Shown: positions 22,601 to 33,902, numbered from the stretch's first letter. The stretch is DNA of 64,000 nt from Podocnemis expansa (GCA_007922195.1 ML682118.1:976773-1040772), one strand, 5' to 3'. The notes: generated by a model from the letters alone, not told the origin. A program made the numbers and translations.

Positions 22601-25181
22601 ACTGTGTTCTCAGGCCATTTTTCAATAGCAGAGGATTTGACTGAGCATTTTTGTTAAAAAACAAAATAAAAAGAAACTTTATCTATGAATGAGTTCACAC
22701 ACTGGGGAAAAAGTAATAAATATTACAGTATTGTCAGAGAGAAAAAAATCAGACACATTGAAACATGTATATAACATAAATAATTCTTAATCTTAACTAT
22801 TATGGGGACTTAATTTAGAATCCTCCAGTAAATTAATAGGGATATTCAAATCATTTATGGCTTAAGCTTTTATCTTTTATACCAGCTTAGGCTTATTTAT
22901 ATTGCCCATAGCATAAATCAGCAAAATAAAAAAAAAAAAATCCAAATTTAAAACAGCTTTTGTTTTTCTCAAGAATGATTGAATTGTTTGTTATACTGCA
23001 AAGTTTATTTTTTCCCTTTCTATCTTTATAAATGCAACAAAAGGGTGGGTTTTTTGTCTCTGATTATATTTTCTCCTAATCCTGATATATTATGCATTTA
23101 TAAATAAAATTCCTCAGTCTTCTTTTAATGGAAATTATTTTTAGTTAAAAAAGGTTTTTTGGAATTGAATATTTGTAAATAAACATTTTCAGCCAGTTTC
23201 CAGATTTTCAAAGGGGAAAAAAAAACAATTAATGAATAAAATCTCCTGTTTTTCAATCATTGAGTGTTCCTTTTCATCCCTCCCCCCCTTTTCTGCAATT
23301 CTGGCTTTTCCTTAGAAAAAGGGGGAAAAGTGGGACAGGGGGCAAATACATCAAGAAGTGTGAAAAAAGGAATACTGGATAAGACCCTAATCATTTTATA
23401 TAAAAAGCCATTGATATTTATTTTTTTTAAAAAAATCCTTCCTCAACATTTCCAATAAAACATTTTTGAAGACTTTTTTTTGTTTGGTTGTTTTTCTTTT
23501 CCAAGAGCCTCAAAACACAAAGCTTGAAATAGTTAAAGGGCAATCACCCTATGAAATCTCATTAAGTAAAAAGACCTCTCCTTGTTCCACAGATCTGCAA
23601 TCCAAGGGTACCAGAGTGGGATTTCTCAGGGCCAAAAGTAATTTTTTACCCCTATTAGCTCCAACAGAGGTCTGGGATGATGGCTGGGTGTTCCTTCTTA
23701 CTGAAATTTCAAGAGAACTCTTAACTCATTTCCAGTCAATGACATCTATGAAAACCAATTGACTCATCAGGGTTGCACTAGAGCTGGAAATGGGACATTG
23801 GTGTCAAGGAAGGAGCAGCAGTGGGGTAAATGAAGCCCAAGTTTTTGATGTACCAAAATCTACAGCTCCTTGATGCATCATGGCCCACAGGGTCACAGAA
23901 GTGAATCATGTCCAAGTAGTACTCTGACCCCCCTGAGCCCAGACACAATTCCCAGAATGACATCCCTTGCTGTGGAGTGAGTGCAGGATGGGTCCACCTA
24001 ACGACCTTCTCCTTTGCACCAGGCTAGGATCAGGGGAGCAGGAAGCTGTGGGGTGGGAGGTTGTCACATGACCATTGTATAGCATCTCGCCTATAGGTAT
24101 CTCATCTGATGGCCAAACAACTGAGTACATCAGGCCCCATGGATCAGTTTCATAAGGAACACCTCTCTTTTCCTGCTTTGTGCACCACTTTGCAGCTTAG
24201 GTGCCCAGCGGCCAGGGGCAGAGCTGCAACATGGATGCTCAGACGCAGAAACTTAGCCACAAAGGGGAATTTCAATGCAGAAACAGGTGCAGAGAGAATT
24301 GATGTGCACATAGTCTTCAAGGACAGCTGAATGAGGCTTTTTGTGACTCTCAGTGGCGACTGATTCTGGGATTTATATTTAAAGTTGTTAAAGAGGCAGT
24401 GAATGTAGCCCCAGTGGGAAGCATCCATACTTTGAATTCTCACTGAAACCAGTGGGAGTTAGGCACCTAAATGCTATTAGATGCCTCATAACTTTAAATA
24501 AAATCTGGTCTGTAATGTGCAAATGGCCTAGTCAGGTACTTATATGATGCCCATTGCCATCAACTCTGAGCCCCTCACCATTTTCTCAAATGAATTTCAA
24601 TTCACAGCTCCCCAATGTGTTAGGAAAGCCCAGAGGGCCTGCTATCCCAAGCTATTTAGGGCTCCAAAAGGGCAGATAGGTATCTTATGGGATTTTCAAA
24701 AGTACTTAGAGTGAGCTAGGCACCTAGGCACTGTTGGTAAGATCGTGCCATAAACAAGATAAAATCTTGACTGTTGCACCACTGTGACCGTTCAATTCTC
24801 CAGGCCAAGGTGTCATTTTGCTCTGCTTTGCTAGTGAATGTCAAGCACCTCCAGGCTCTGTTCACTTTTAGCCACTACCACATAAAGTCAGTCCCAGCAA
24901 ATTTTCATGAATTTTTTCCCAGGCAGTCACAAAGTAAACAGGATGACACCCACAGATTCTTAGCACCAGTCTTCAGTCCAAAGAAATATACATCTTCTCC
25001 TTGCCAGCACTTTTCAGAACAGTGCAAATTTATTAATTAATATAGCATTCCATCAATGGATAGTGAATATGCATTAGCCTTTATTAACCTGAATAGAGAT
25101 TCCCAGACATGTGAACCAAAATGCAAGTTTAGGCAAAAAATAAACATGTTTATTAAGCAGAGGAAGATACATTTTATGTAC
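22601..25181. other. spacer, no recognised gene
   Basis: AT-rich to about 23500, then mixed sequence. A phrase GGGAGTTAGGCACCTAAATG at 24456 and TAGGCACCTAGGCAC at 24717 belong to a dispersed-repeat style. No open frame carries domain features. Confidence 0.45.
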
Positions 25182-25189
25182 TTATAAGG

Positions 25190-25565
25190 CAGAGACGGAC
25201 AATTTATGGTCCATGGCCCATATCCAGCTCATGGTACTCTTTCATTTGAGCCTCCATCTGGGCCTGGCTTGATTATACATTAGAAGATCTTCTCTGGTCA
25301 TAGCCCAGCTCCTTCCCCTGCCTCTATCCAAACACACGGGTGCAGCAGTGCCCTCCAGCAGAAGCACAGCAATTGTTCCCCCCTTCTGGCCCCTCACCTT
25401 TCCCATCATGCTGATCTGATCGCAGTGCCGAGTGGGTATAACAGCATGCTGGCTAACTCCTGGGTGTGATGGTTGCTCTCCACTTCTGCCTCTACCTATC
25501 TCCGCCATATGTGGCACATTATATCTCAGATATGGCCCTTCGGCCAAAAAGTTTGCCCATTCCTC
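25190..25565. mobile_element. hAT miniature element, 376 bp
   Basis: The left end is CAGAGACGGACAATTTATGG and the right end GGCCAAAAAGTTTGCCCATT; the inverse of the latter matches the former loosely. Flanks TTATAAGG (25182-25189) and TTATAAAG (25566-25573) match 7 of 8. The termini resemble a widespread amniote hAT-like family. Confidence 0.65.
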
Positions 25566-25573
25566 TTATAAAG

Positions 25574-26024
25574 CAAAAGAAATAAAAGTTAAATACACTC
25601 ACTAATCCCTAAAGGTAATCAAGCTATAACAATTTGGTAGGAAAAAAAAAGGTTTTTCTTACCTCAAATATTTTCAGAACTTAACTGGCACATCCCTGAG
25701 AAACTGGCTTGTGGATGTTACCCAGAATTATAGCATGTTTATTGGTCAAGGTTAAAAAGGCTACCTGTGTCTCAGGTTAAAAGCCTAGCCTCCTTGTTTA
25801 TGCTTATTTTTAATTATGGCTTAAGAAAACAGACCCTCCCCAAAAGAAACTTGTGCTCCTAAATCCCATATGTGTATGTGAAAACCTCCTTTATACACAA
25901 AATTACATCTAATACTTCATGAAAGAAGTGACTTATCCAAGCTCATCAGGCAGCTGAACGTCAGAACTGGGACTACACCACAGCCCTCTAGAAGGGTCGA
26001 GAAACAGTGTTTGATCTACTAGCC
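25574..26024. other. spacer
   Basis: No gene was recognised. It ends in TACTAGCC (26017-26024), the left target duplication of the next element. Confidence 0.5.
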
Positions 26025-26474
26025 CAGTGGTTCCCAAACTTTTTGAGTATGAAGAACCCTTCTAATGTCAAAATATTTGTGGACCCCGAGTGATAATAGC
26101 TGTTATCAGGGACTAACTGAAGGCAACAGTGCTGCTGAAGGGCAGTGGAGGACCTGGCCCCCACCTGCTTCTGAGGGGTGGTGACACATCTAGGGTGTGG
26201 CTTCTCTCAGAAGGCAAATACAATTCATTTAGAAGTGTCACACTTATTCAATGTGGTGGCGGCACACTGGAGGGCAGGACATGTCTTGAAGGCCATGTGT
26301 CTGCTTGGACTCCCCCACCCTTTGCCCTGCCATTTTCAGAGTGGCATGGGCTCCTTTCTCCCTCCACATTGTCACAGGCTCTGCAATACCTTCCCTTTCC
26401 CCTGCCCTTTGGCCCCCCCTTCCCCCACGTTTAATCTCAGATCCCCCTTCCTTTTCAACTTTCCTACCTCATGT

Positions 26475-26891
26475 GGTATGTCCGCACAGGCTTCTTATTT
26501 TGAAACAACAGAGGTTGTTTTGAAATAAGAAGCGGCATGTCCACACGACGCACCTTTATTTCAAAACAATGGGAACCATTGTTTCAAAATAAGGGCCGTT
26601 ATTTCGAAAATGTTAAACCTCCCATCTAATCGAAATAGCCATTGTTTTGAAATGGTTATTTCAAAACAACAGCATTCGGACACGTTGTTTTGAAACAACA
26701 CCATGTCCAAACAGCCTTTTTTCGAAATAACCATTTTGAAACAACAGCTATTTCGAAAGCAGACTTTCCCTTAATTCAAATTAACAAACTGTTAATTTGA
26801 ATTAACTTATTTTGAAATAAGGACTTTATTTCAAAATAACTCATTTCAAAATGGGTTATTTTGAAATAATGATGGATGTGTGGACATAGCC
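26475..26891. mobile_element. Harbinger-like miniature element (TTTCGAAATAA family)
   Basis: The left end is GGTATGTCCGCACAGG and the right end GTGTGGACATAGCC. The flanks share ATGT (26471-26474 and 26892-26895). The interior holds repeated TTATTTCGAAATAA and TTGTTTCAAAACAA palindromes plus AATTCAAATTAAC arms, as in 9253-9647. Confidence 0.75.
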
Positions 26892-27273
26892 ATGTTGGCA
26901 GACAAAAAATCAGTCTCAGTCAGAGGCAGCCAGACTGGGCTCCTGCCTCACCCCGCTCCTGGCTCACTCATTGTTAGTCATTCAGAATGCCAGCCTTCGG
27001 TTGGCTCAGTCTCAGCTGGCCTTTGATTGGCTTGTTCCCACAGGGGCCCCAGCCACCTTTTTTCTTTTTTATTCGTGATTCATGCAACATGCTGCCAATC
27101 AAATTAGCATCCTGATTGACTGACTGACAGTGAACAGTTGTGCGAGGGGCAGCATGGTGTGTCTCTGGACTCAGCCTAGCCTGCTATCACTAAGACTATG
27201 ATTGACTGGCAGACAACAGCAGAGCTGAGCTGGGATTAGCTTGAGTATGTCTTTTATTCTGCTATTCTGTGAC

Positions 27274-28060
27274 CAGCAGTTACAGTACTTCAGAATGCAT
27301 CAGAAACCTGTTCCAGGGTCCACCATTTTTAGGGGCCAGCATTCCATGGCTCCTAAAAATTGAAAATGGAGATGAAACACTGCATTCCAGGGCCCACTCT
27401 TTTTAGGGGGTCCAGTGTTTCAGGGCCCTTAAAAATAGAAACTTGAGTTGGTGTGTTATGGCAGGGCAGGCACTGCTACAAGAAGAGGGGGTTGGGCAGG
27501 CCTGCCTTGCTGTGAAGTGCTAGCTGCCTGCCTGCACATGTGCAGGTTGTGCTCGAGGTAGAGGCCTCAGAGTACAGCCTGGAGGGGGAATAAGGGGTAA
27601 TTCTCCCCAGCTCCCACCCCAGCCCTCAGGAGTCCAAATGCTGCTGGAGGTGAGCAAGCATAGCACCAGATCTGGCTTCCCCCCCGGTGACTCATCAGGG
27701 AGATAGGGTGGGAAGAAGTGGTTGGGATGATAGGCTGGAGAGGTGTGGAGGTTTTTGGGGTGCTGAAGCAGGTGGAGTAAAGATGGGGGAAGCTGGGGTG
27801 AGGGTTAGGAGGGCTGGAGTGAGGACATAGGGTCAAGGAGCTTAGAGAATGTGGATGGGGGCTGAGCAGGACATAGGAAAAGAGGGGTCTGATCAAATCA
27901 AATCATGGGGGGGGCAGACTTTTGAGGGGCAGTAGCTGGGGTGGGTGAAGGGGGAATAGACATGCATGAAGGGGGCCTGGGCATGCATGAAGGGGGCCCA
28001 GAGGTTTAGGAGAGTTCCAGGGCCTGCCAAATTATACTTTATCTTGTAGCTGTAACTCAG
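27274..28060. mobile_element. hAT-type miniature element, second family copy
   Basis: It starts CAGCAGTTACAGTACTTCAGAATGC, parallel to the start of 50841-51515. The two share blocks of GGGGCCC phrases, a CCTGCACATGTGCAGG-like centre, a G-rich body (GCAGTAGCTGGGGTGGGTGAA) and a TTCCAGGGCCTGCCAAATT tail. The right end is only roughly placed and no clean target duplication was seen. Confidence 0.6.
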
Positions 28061-28359
28061 ATCACATGAGTGAGTCAGAAGCACCCTAGCCCTGCTCTGC
28101 CAGAAGCCTGTCTTGGGAGTTCACTACTGCAGACAGCTTCCAGGCAAAGCCCAGGCAGCAGCTCCATTGGCTAGATCAGCACCCTTTGTAGGCCAGATTC
28201 AGCCCTGAGGGCTGTAACTTTAACACCCTTGATTTAGAGCCCCCACATGGATCACTGGCTAGCAGTGGCTGGAGCCAGATGTATTCACGGATGCCTTGCA
28301 ATAACTCCACTGACCCACAGAAATCCCCAGACCACAGGTTGGGAACCACTGCACTAGCC

Positions 28360-28734
28360 CACAGTACCACAAACAAACAAGCCATACTGATTTACTTGCT
28401 GTTCTCACTGTAAATGTGTAGGTAAATGTGCATTATATATCATTGTGCCAATGCTAGATGTTACTTTTTGATAACTCAGATCATTTCCTGATGAAAAATG
28501 CCATTTCCCCAACATGGATACTGCATGGTGAAATACCTCCTTTTTCTTGTAAACTATTACTTAAAAAATAACGATGGCCAGTTTTTTTTTTTGTTTGGTT
28601 GGGTTTTTTTTTGTTTTTTTGTTTTTTTCTGTTGTTGGTTTGGCAAATAACCCACCCCATACAATCCCTCCAGAATCCCTGAAATGTCTTCATTATCAGC
28701 CCAGAAATGGAAAAACAAGGCAAGAGTTTGATTA
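28360..28734. other. spacer with T-rich tract
   Basis: A T/G homopolymer-like tract lies at about 28580-28640. No gene. Confidence 0.6.
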
Positions 28735-30330
28735 TCCTTGAAATTTTTAAGGAGCCCTATGGAAGGACAACTGACCTTTCAAAACCCAGACTATCTAAAA
28801 TTAGCCCAAATTCTCCAGATCTCATTAACCACTGTGAATACCTACATTTTTACCCCAGTACAATTCCAATGGACCAGCACAATCAATAATAAAGCAGACA
28901 TTATTTTTATAAGCAAGGATATTTTATGAATAACACAACATTCCAACTACACTTTGATTGGACACCCTAATTACACAGCAGGACTGTAATGACTCCTTGG
29001 CCATATGAAACATCCAATGGCATAGACTAGCTCTTTCATACGACAGATAGGCTATGTCCACACACAAAGGCTTATTTTGAAATGAGTCATTTCGAAATGA
29101 CTTATTTCGAAATAAAAGATTTAATTTGAAATGATCTATCTCGAACTAAAAAAAAAAAAAAAAAAAGATCAAAATAAGGTAAAACTTGAAAGCAAAATAG
29201 CAGGTCCTATGTGTGGACCTGCTATTTCGCTTCAAGACCTATGTGTGGACCTGCTATTTCACTTCAGGACAGGGGCACCCTGGGAGGTGTGGCAACATGG
29301 CCCCTTGTGGACTATGTTCTGTCCAACTGGGGGGGGGAGAGGGCTTGTCAGGAGCCTGGGGGTGCCCCAAGCTGCTTGCCCTCTGGGCAACCGGCTTGGG
29401 GAGCCGCGGCACCCCCAGGCTCGGTTGCCCCGCGGGGGGCGGGGGGCTGCAGCCCACTCCGGGTGAGCCACAGCTGGGACAGCTCACCCCGCGCCCTGCT
29501 CAGGGGACTGCAGCCCCCAGCGCGGTGACCCGCAGCCTGGGGGCTCACCCCACCATCAGCTAAGGGGGGCTGCAGCCTCCGTGGGCTCAGCAGCAGCCCG
29601 GCGGCTCACCCCGTGCCCTGCTCCAGGGGACTGCAGCTGCCGCGGAGTGAACCACAGCCTGGTGGCTCAGTCCGCGCCCTGCTAAGGGGGGGCTGCAGTC
29701 CCCCGGAGCAGCACGCAGACTGAGCTGCCAGGCTGTGGCTCACCCCGTGGGGGCTGCAGCCCCCCTTAGCTGGTGGCGGGGTGAGCCTGCACCCTGCCAC
29801 AGGGCTTGGGAGCAGCCCCAGTGGCGGGGAGAGCCTGGCGCCCGGCGCCCCACTGTGGGCTAAGCTGCCCGGCTTGGGGGCAGCCCCCCTTGCCTGCAGC
29901 GGGTCTCCCTTCAGCACCCTGGCCAGGGTGCTGAGGGGGTGGCCCTTCCACCCAGGGTGCTTGAAGGTCAAAAGTTGTTTCGGAACAGTTTGTTCCGAAA
30001 CAACATGTCCAAATGGCCTATTTTCGAAACAACGGTTTCAAAATAAGGGCCATTTCGATAAGAAACCAGGTTTAAGGTGTTCCGAAAGAACATCTCTTAT
30101 TTTGAAATGATGGAGTCCGTCATTTTGAAATAAGAAAACGTCATGAGGATGTAATCTTTTTATTTCAAAATAACCTGTGTTATTTCGAAATAAAAAAGAC
30201 ATGTGGACACAGGCATAGAGTCTGAGGCACATAATCATAGTTATTAAATCCAGAATTATATTCCTGTGAATATTGACAGATATTTTCAAATCAAAATCAC
30301 ACTGCAGAGGGCTCAGCTGAGAATGAGCGT
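28735..30330. repeat. segmental duplication, copy A (interrupted by a Harbinger element)
   Basis: 28735-29049 and 30215-30330 read colinearly with 44030-44420. Shared phrases include ATTTTTAA(G/A)GGAGCCC, TTTACCCCAGTACAATTC against TTTGTCCCAGTATAATTC, and CTGTGAATATTGACA against CTGTGAATACTCACA. Both copies sit 3' of an OR4-like pseudogene on the minus strand, so the unit includes the OR. Confidence 0.75.
29050..30214. mobile_element. Harbinger-like miniature element, 1165 bp, GC-rich core
   Basis: The left end is GGCTATGTCCACAC and the right end GTGGACACAGGC, flanked by ATA (29047-29049, 30215-30217). The paralogous copy B has an uninterrupted site (ATA at 44320-44322). TTTCGAAATAA palindromes lie at both ends. 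The centre (29270-29950) is a GC-rich repetitive tract around GGGGCTGCAGCCCCC and GGTGAGCC phrases. Long frames in the core are compositional, not genes. Confidence 0.85.
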
Positions 30331-30484
30331 TCACTTGTGTGTCTCCTTTGGACCTTTTCTGGGAAAAAAATATCTACCTTCCAAGTCACTGTTTCCCTCC
30401 ACTGTGATTTGAAGAGCTTCATTTCTTCTCAGAGTCATTGCCTGTTGTCTCAAAGGATAGAAATTATCTCCCTAAGGACAAGCA
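30331..30484. other. short spacer
   Basis: Nothing recognised. Confidence 0.5.
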
Positions 30485-30580
30485 AGGATTCTTGAGGACT
30501 TAAAGACTAACAAATTAATTTATCACATGAGCTTTTGGGGGAGAAAATCCCAATTTGTCAGATGCTTTAAGAACAGACTC
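30485..30580 (-). mobile_element. Penelope-like element terminal fragment
   Basis: The phrases CTTAAAGACTAACAAA, GAGCTTTTGGGGGAGAAAAT and TTTGTCAGATGCTTTAAGA match the terminal segments of the Penelope copies at 12.7 kb and 45.6 kb. Confidence 0.75.
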
Positions 30581-30689
30581 AGAACTGTAAAGAATCCTTA
30601 AATATTTTGACATCAAAAATGCCATTAACTTCAATGGAAATAAGCTGTTTTGTTCCATGACACAACTATGAAAATCTCAGACTAAAATG

Positions 30690-31266
30690 AATCTATCTCC
30701 CTGAGAGAAGGATTTTCCTCAATAACCTCCTGATTCATCTCAGTGTTTATGAGAGTGTAGATCACTGGGTTCAACATTGGAGTGAGCATTGTGTAAATGA
30801 CAGAGGCAGCCTTCTCCACTGGAAACTTACGAAAAGGCCAAGCCTAAATGAAGATGCCTGGTATGAATATTAAGCTGACAAATGTAATCTGAGCTCCACA
30901 GCTGAACAGAGCCTTGTGCTTCCCTTCTGTGACGTGTATTAGTATCTTCACCAAGATAACAGTGTAGGAAAGGAGCAAGATGATGAATATTATTATGAGG
31001 AGTAACTCACTGTTGGACCATTAGCAGCTCCACTAAGCAGATGTCTGTGCATGCCAGTTTGATAATTTGAGGGACATCACAATAGAAATTATCCAGGATG
31101 TTTGGATCACAGAAAGGTAACTGGATGATCAAGACAATCTGAACAACTGAGTAAGCAAAGCCCCCCAGCCATGCCCCAACAACTAGTTCTATGCACACAC
31201 ACTCTGCTTCATATAGTCATGTACAGCAGTGGTTTATGAATGGTCCCATACCAATCAACTGCCAGC
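30690..31266 (-). pseudogene. olfactory receptor pseudogene, OR4-like, 5' half lost
   Basis: On the minus strand from 31266: MLAVDWYGTIHKPLLYM (the TM3 AVDRY region with R changed to W), [16 protein letters not shown] in TM4, [19 protein letters not shown] in the second loop, then ALFSCGAQ and [10 protein letters not shown] in TM6/7 to about 30690. There are at least two stops or frame breaks (near 31007 and 30845). The N-terminal half is missing exactly where the LTR element begins (about 31270), and it is not found beyond that element's far end, so the retroelement region replaced or deleted it. It is paralogous to 44855-45525. Confidence 0.88.
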
Positions 31267-31374
31267 ATGCAACAGGGTAGATGCACCCCGCACTAGAGAA
31301 GCCCCTTATAGACTAGGGAAGGAAAAAGCCCCACCCTTTAGGCCCTGCTGGGCATGCTCAGGCTGCTTCCCAGG

Positions 31375-31381
31375 TATAAAA
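31375..31381 (+). promoter_or_regulatory. LTR TATA box
   Basis: TATAAAA in a GC-rich context (CAGGTATAAAAGGC), suitably placed for a Gypsy LTR promoter. Its position relative to U3/R is inferred. Confidence 0.5.
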
Positions 31382-31814
31382 GGCTGCAGCTCAGATCAGT
31401 CTGGGCTGGTCAGCAGAGGGGAAGGACGTCTGCTGGAGGCTCTTTCCCCACAGTTACACCAGCCTTGTTCCATAGCAGACTCAGCGACCAGAGTGCACTC
31501 TGTGGAGCAGTTACCACAGAAGAGTCTTGTGGCTGATGCCCAGGACCCATGGGAAAGCTTACAATTGTTGTCCCAGGAAAGAGGGAATCAGAGTTTAACA
31601 CCTGACCAGACCTTCACTGCATCCCAGATAGGAAGTACCCTAGGGGGCCCAAAGGGTGGAGCTGGGGTGTTGAAAAGAGCTAGTCAGCGTCTTTTGTTGT
31701 GGATCCCCACTGACTGGGTGCTGTACCTCCAGCAATCATAGGGCCCTGGGCTGGGGCTCAGAGGAGCAAGAGGGCCTGAGCTCCCTGACCTGGGCACAGT
31801 GACCCATCACTGAC

Positions 31815-32040
31815 TTGTTGGATGGACTCTGACTATTAGGCCTTACTGCCCTGACTCAAGGGTTGCTGATAGACTTTGTTATATGGACTCTGGCTGCTAG
31901 GCCATGTTGCCCAGACCTAAGCGTTGTTGATAGACCTGGTTGTATAGACTCTGGCTGCTAGGCCTCACTGCCCTGACCTGAGGGCTGCTGAAAAACTTTG
32001 TATGAACTCTAGCTATTTGGCCGTTCTTCCCTGACACCGG
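31815..32040 (+). repeat. tandem repeat of about 61 bp in the LTR
   Basis: GACTCT(G/A)(G/A)CT(G/A)(C/T)TAGGCC recurs at about 31824, 31885 and 31947, with a worn copy near 32004. Confidence 0.85.
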
Positions 32041-32274
32041 GGTTGGGTTTAACAGTGTGGTGGGAAGCTCGTGAGGGTGCCCTCCCAGCTACCACTTATC
32101 CTGCTTTTCTCTGAGGGGTACCAGGGAGTGCTTATCCCACGGCAAGTGGTGGAGAGTGTGGGCATAATGGTCAGACCCTGTCATTGGGTCTCAGGAAAAG
32201 AAAAGGAGGAAGGTGTAGACAGAATCTAGCGATTTTTTTTTTTAACTTCCCCATTCCCAGTTTTCAGTTGGGCA

Positions 32275-33320
32275 ATGGAGAACGAGAAAGTTTTGAAATG
32301 GCTTTCGGAGAGCCAGCAAGAACAAGCCACTCAGCAGCAACAGCGATACGCCCAGTTGCTCCAATAGCTGGCCACGCAACAAGCCCAGGTGGCCTGGCAA
32401 CAAGAACAGCTGCAACAGTTTATGCAGGAGCTGGCCACTCAACAACAGAACCATCAAAAGAGGCTGGTACAGCAGATGGGGGCTGTAATGAAAGCCCCTG
32501 TAAACACATCTCCTAATCCTGGATCTTTGGATATAGGGCAAGTCACAGTAACTTGCCCCTTCGCCTGATGAAGATGGGACCAGGAGATGATCCAGAGGCT
32601 TTCATAGTGACTTTTCAGCAGGTCGATCCTGCAGAAAAGTGGGCACCCAAGCATTGGGCCACTCTTCTTGCACACTACTTGGCAGGACCAGCCCAGACTG
32701 CCTATCGCAACTTGGATCCCAAGGATGCCTTGGTATACTCCAAGGTGAAAGAGGCAATCCTGGACCAAACTGGGGTAAACCCCAAAACCTATCGGCAATG
32801 CCTAGGGGGATGTGGTATCCCCTTGGAGCATGCTCTAGGGTGGTAGCCCAACATAACAAAGAGGACTGTTGGTGGTGGCTAGAACCCGATCAGCGGACTG
32901 CGGCAGAAGTCGCTGAAGGTATTGCCCTTGAACAGTTCGTACAGGTGTTACCAGTGGGGAGTAAAGAATGGCTACAAAGACATCACCCCAAAATACTAAT
33001 GGATGCTGTTTCCCTGGTTGAGAACTACATGGCAACTGAGAAACCTGACCCCAGCCTCCGAGGGCAGGTAGCCCACACAAAGCAGACAATGGGAAAGGAC
33101 AAGGCCCTATCAAATGTCAGCTAGAGAATAACCTGGGACTCCTCCACCCTTCACAGACTCAATCCGTCCCAAATCATTGGGGGTATCTTGAAGACCCCCA
33201 CTGGATGCTAGCAAGAACGATTGACCAGTTTCTACTTCATCAGCATGAGAAGGCGAAGGAGGGAACAACTGGGACTGGTGCTGGGAGTGCGGTGAGGAAG
33301 GCCACTACCGGCAGGACTGC
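32275..33320 (+). pseudogene. gag of Gmr1-like element: coiled coil, SCAN-like capsid segment, zinc knuckle
   Basis: ATG 32275 opens a Gln-rich, probably coiled-coil N-terminus (EQATQQQQRYAQLLQ) with a stop after about 30 codons. The capsid region continues in another frame from 32553 (DDPEAFIVTFQQV, LAHYLAGPAQTAYRNL). It shifts again near 32800 into a SCAN-like segment with EVAEGIALEQFVQVLP and LVENYM (to 33121). A CCHC knuckle C-x2-C-x4-H-x4-C (CWECGEEGHYRQDC) is at 33279-33320, in frame with the protease. Gag would form the particle and bind RNA. SCAN domains of vertebrate zinc-finger proteins are thought to come from this kind of gag. A domesticated gene is excluded by the frameshifts and by the adjoining pol. 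Confidence 0.85.
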
Positions 33321-33326
33321 CCCTAC

Positions 33327-33902
33327 GTGGAGTGTGACTATGTGCAGGTGTGCATGGTGGGCCACCAAGCCATTAAGTGTACCCCACCAAAAGTCGTAAT
33401 GCCTGTGCAAATTGAACAGATCCATGACTTTGCTCTCATAGACTCTGGTTGTAGCCAGACACTTATACATGAGGGGCTGGTACCAGGCCTGGATGCATCA
33501 GGACCAATAAGATATTTTCAGTGCATACATGGGGATATCCATCCTTATCTGACCGCCCAAGTACACCTTACTGTGGGCCAATGGACAGAGGAGCTCCAGG
33601 TTGGTGTGGTTCCAAAATTGACATATACAGCGGTGTTGGGTTGTGATTGGCCTAAATTTGGCAAAATATTACAAGAGTATTACCCACACCCATTGAATGT
33701 AACAGGGACAAACACCCCTGATACAAGTTTACATGGAAATCATACCAAGGCTGCACTGGTGGGAAAGAAGTTGATTCCCTTGGCAGTGTCCACAACACCC
33801 AGGGCAGATACCGACTCATCTCTAGAAGAGACCCAGGGGGAATTGCAGAAGGATAGTGATTTTCTCCAGGAACAAGAAGACCCGACACTGAGGCATGCTT
33901 AG
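33327..33902 (+). pseudogene. aspartic protease region of the Gmr1-like element
   Basis: The frame continues from the zinc knuckle and is open to 33902. It carries the active-site triad ALIDSGCS (DSG at 33441-33449) and the second conserved block AVLGCDW, about 85 residues later. This matches a retropepsin-type protease that would cut Gag-Pol. The frame is intact for 191 codons although the polyprotein around it is broken. Integrase sequence starts after about 33940 (LEIKGDRLY) before being cut by the CR1. Confidence 0.8.

Larger units (their letters stand above)
26025..28351. mobile_element. hAT element about 2.3 kb, host of two nested elements
   Basis: The left end is CAGTGGTTCCCAAACTTTTT and the right end GGTTGGGAACCACTG. 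Flanks TACTAGCC (26017-26024) and CACTAGCC (28352-28359) match 7 of 8. Within it lie a Harbinger miniature element (26475-26891) and another hAT-type element (27274-28060). No transposase was found in what remains, so it is non-autonomous or internally deleted. Confidence 0.65.
31270..32144 (+). mobile_element. 5' LTR of a Gmr1-like Gypsy element
   Basis: A partial repeat at 43632-43685 matches 31275-31330 (CCCCTTATAGACTAGGGA), marking the element's two LTRs. A TATA box, TATAAAA, lies at 31375-31381. About 3.5 tandem units of ~61 bp (GACTCTGGCTGCTAGGCC) fill 31815-32040. The left boundary is placed where OR sequence stops. The right boundary is approximate, just before TGGTGGAGAGTGTGGGCA (about 32147), a plausible primer-binding start. 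Confidence 0.65.

Noticed and set aside
29131..29971. Pro/Gly-rich frames suggesting a gene
   Set aside because: GC-rich core of a Harbinger element that is absent from the paralogous site.
32553..33121. A host SCAN-domain gene
   Set aside because: The segment is frameshifted and flanked by an LTR, zinc knuckle, protease and pol domains, so it is retroelement gag.
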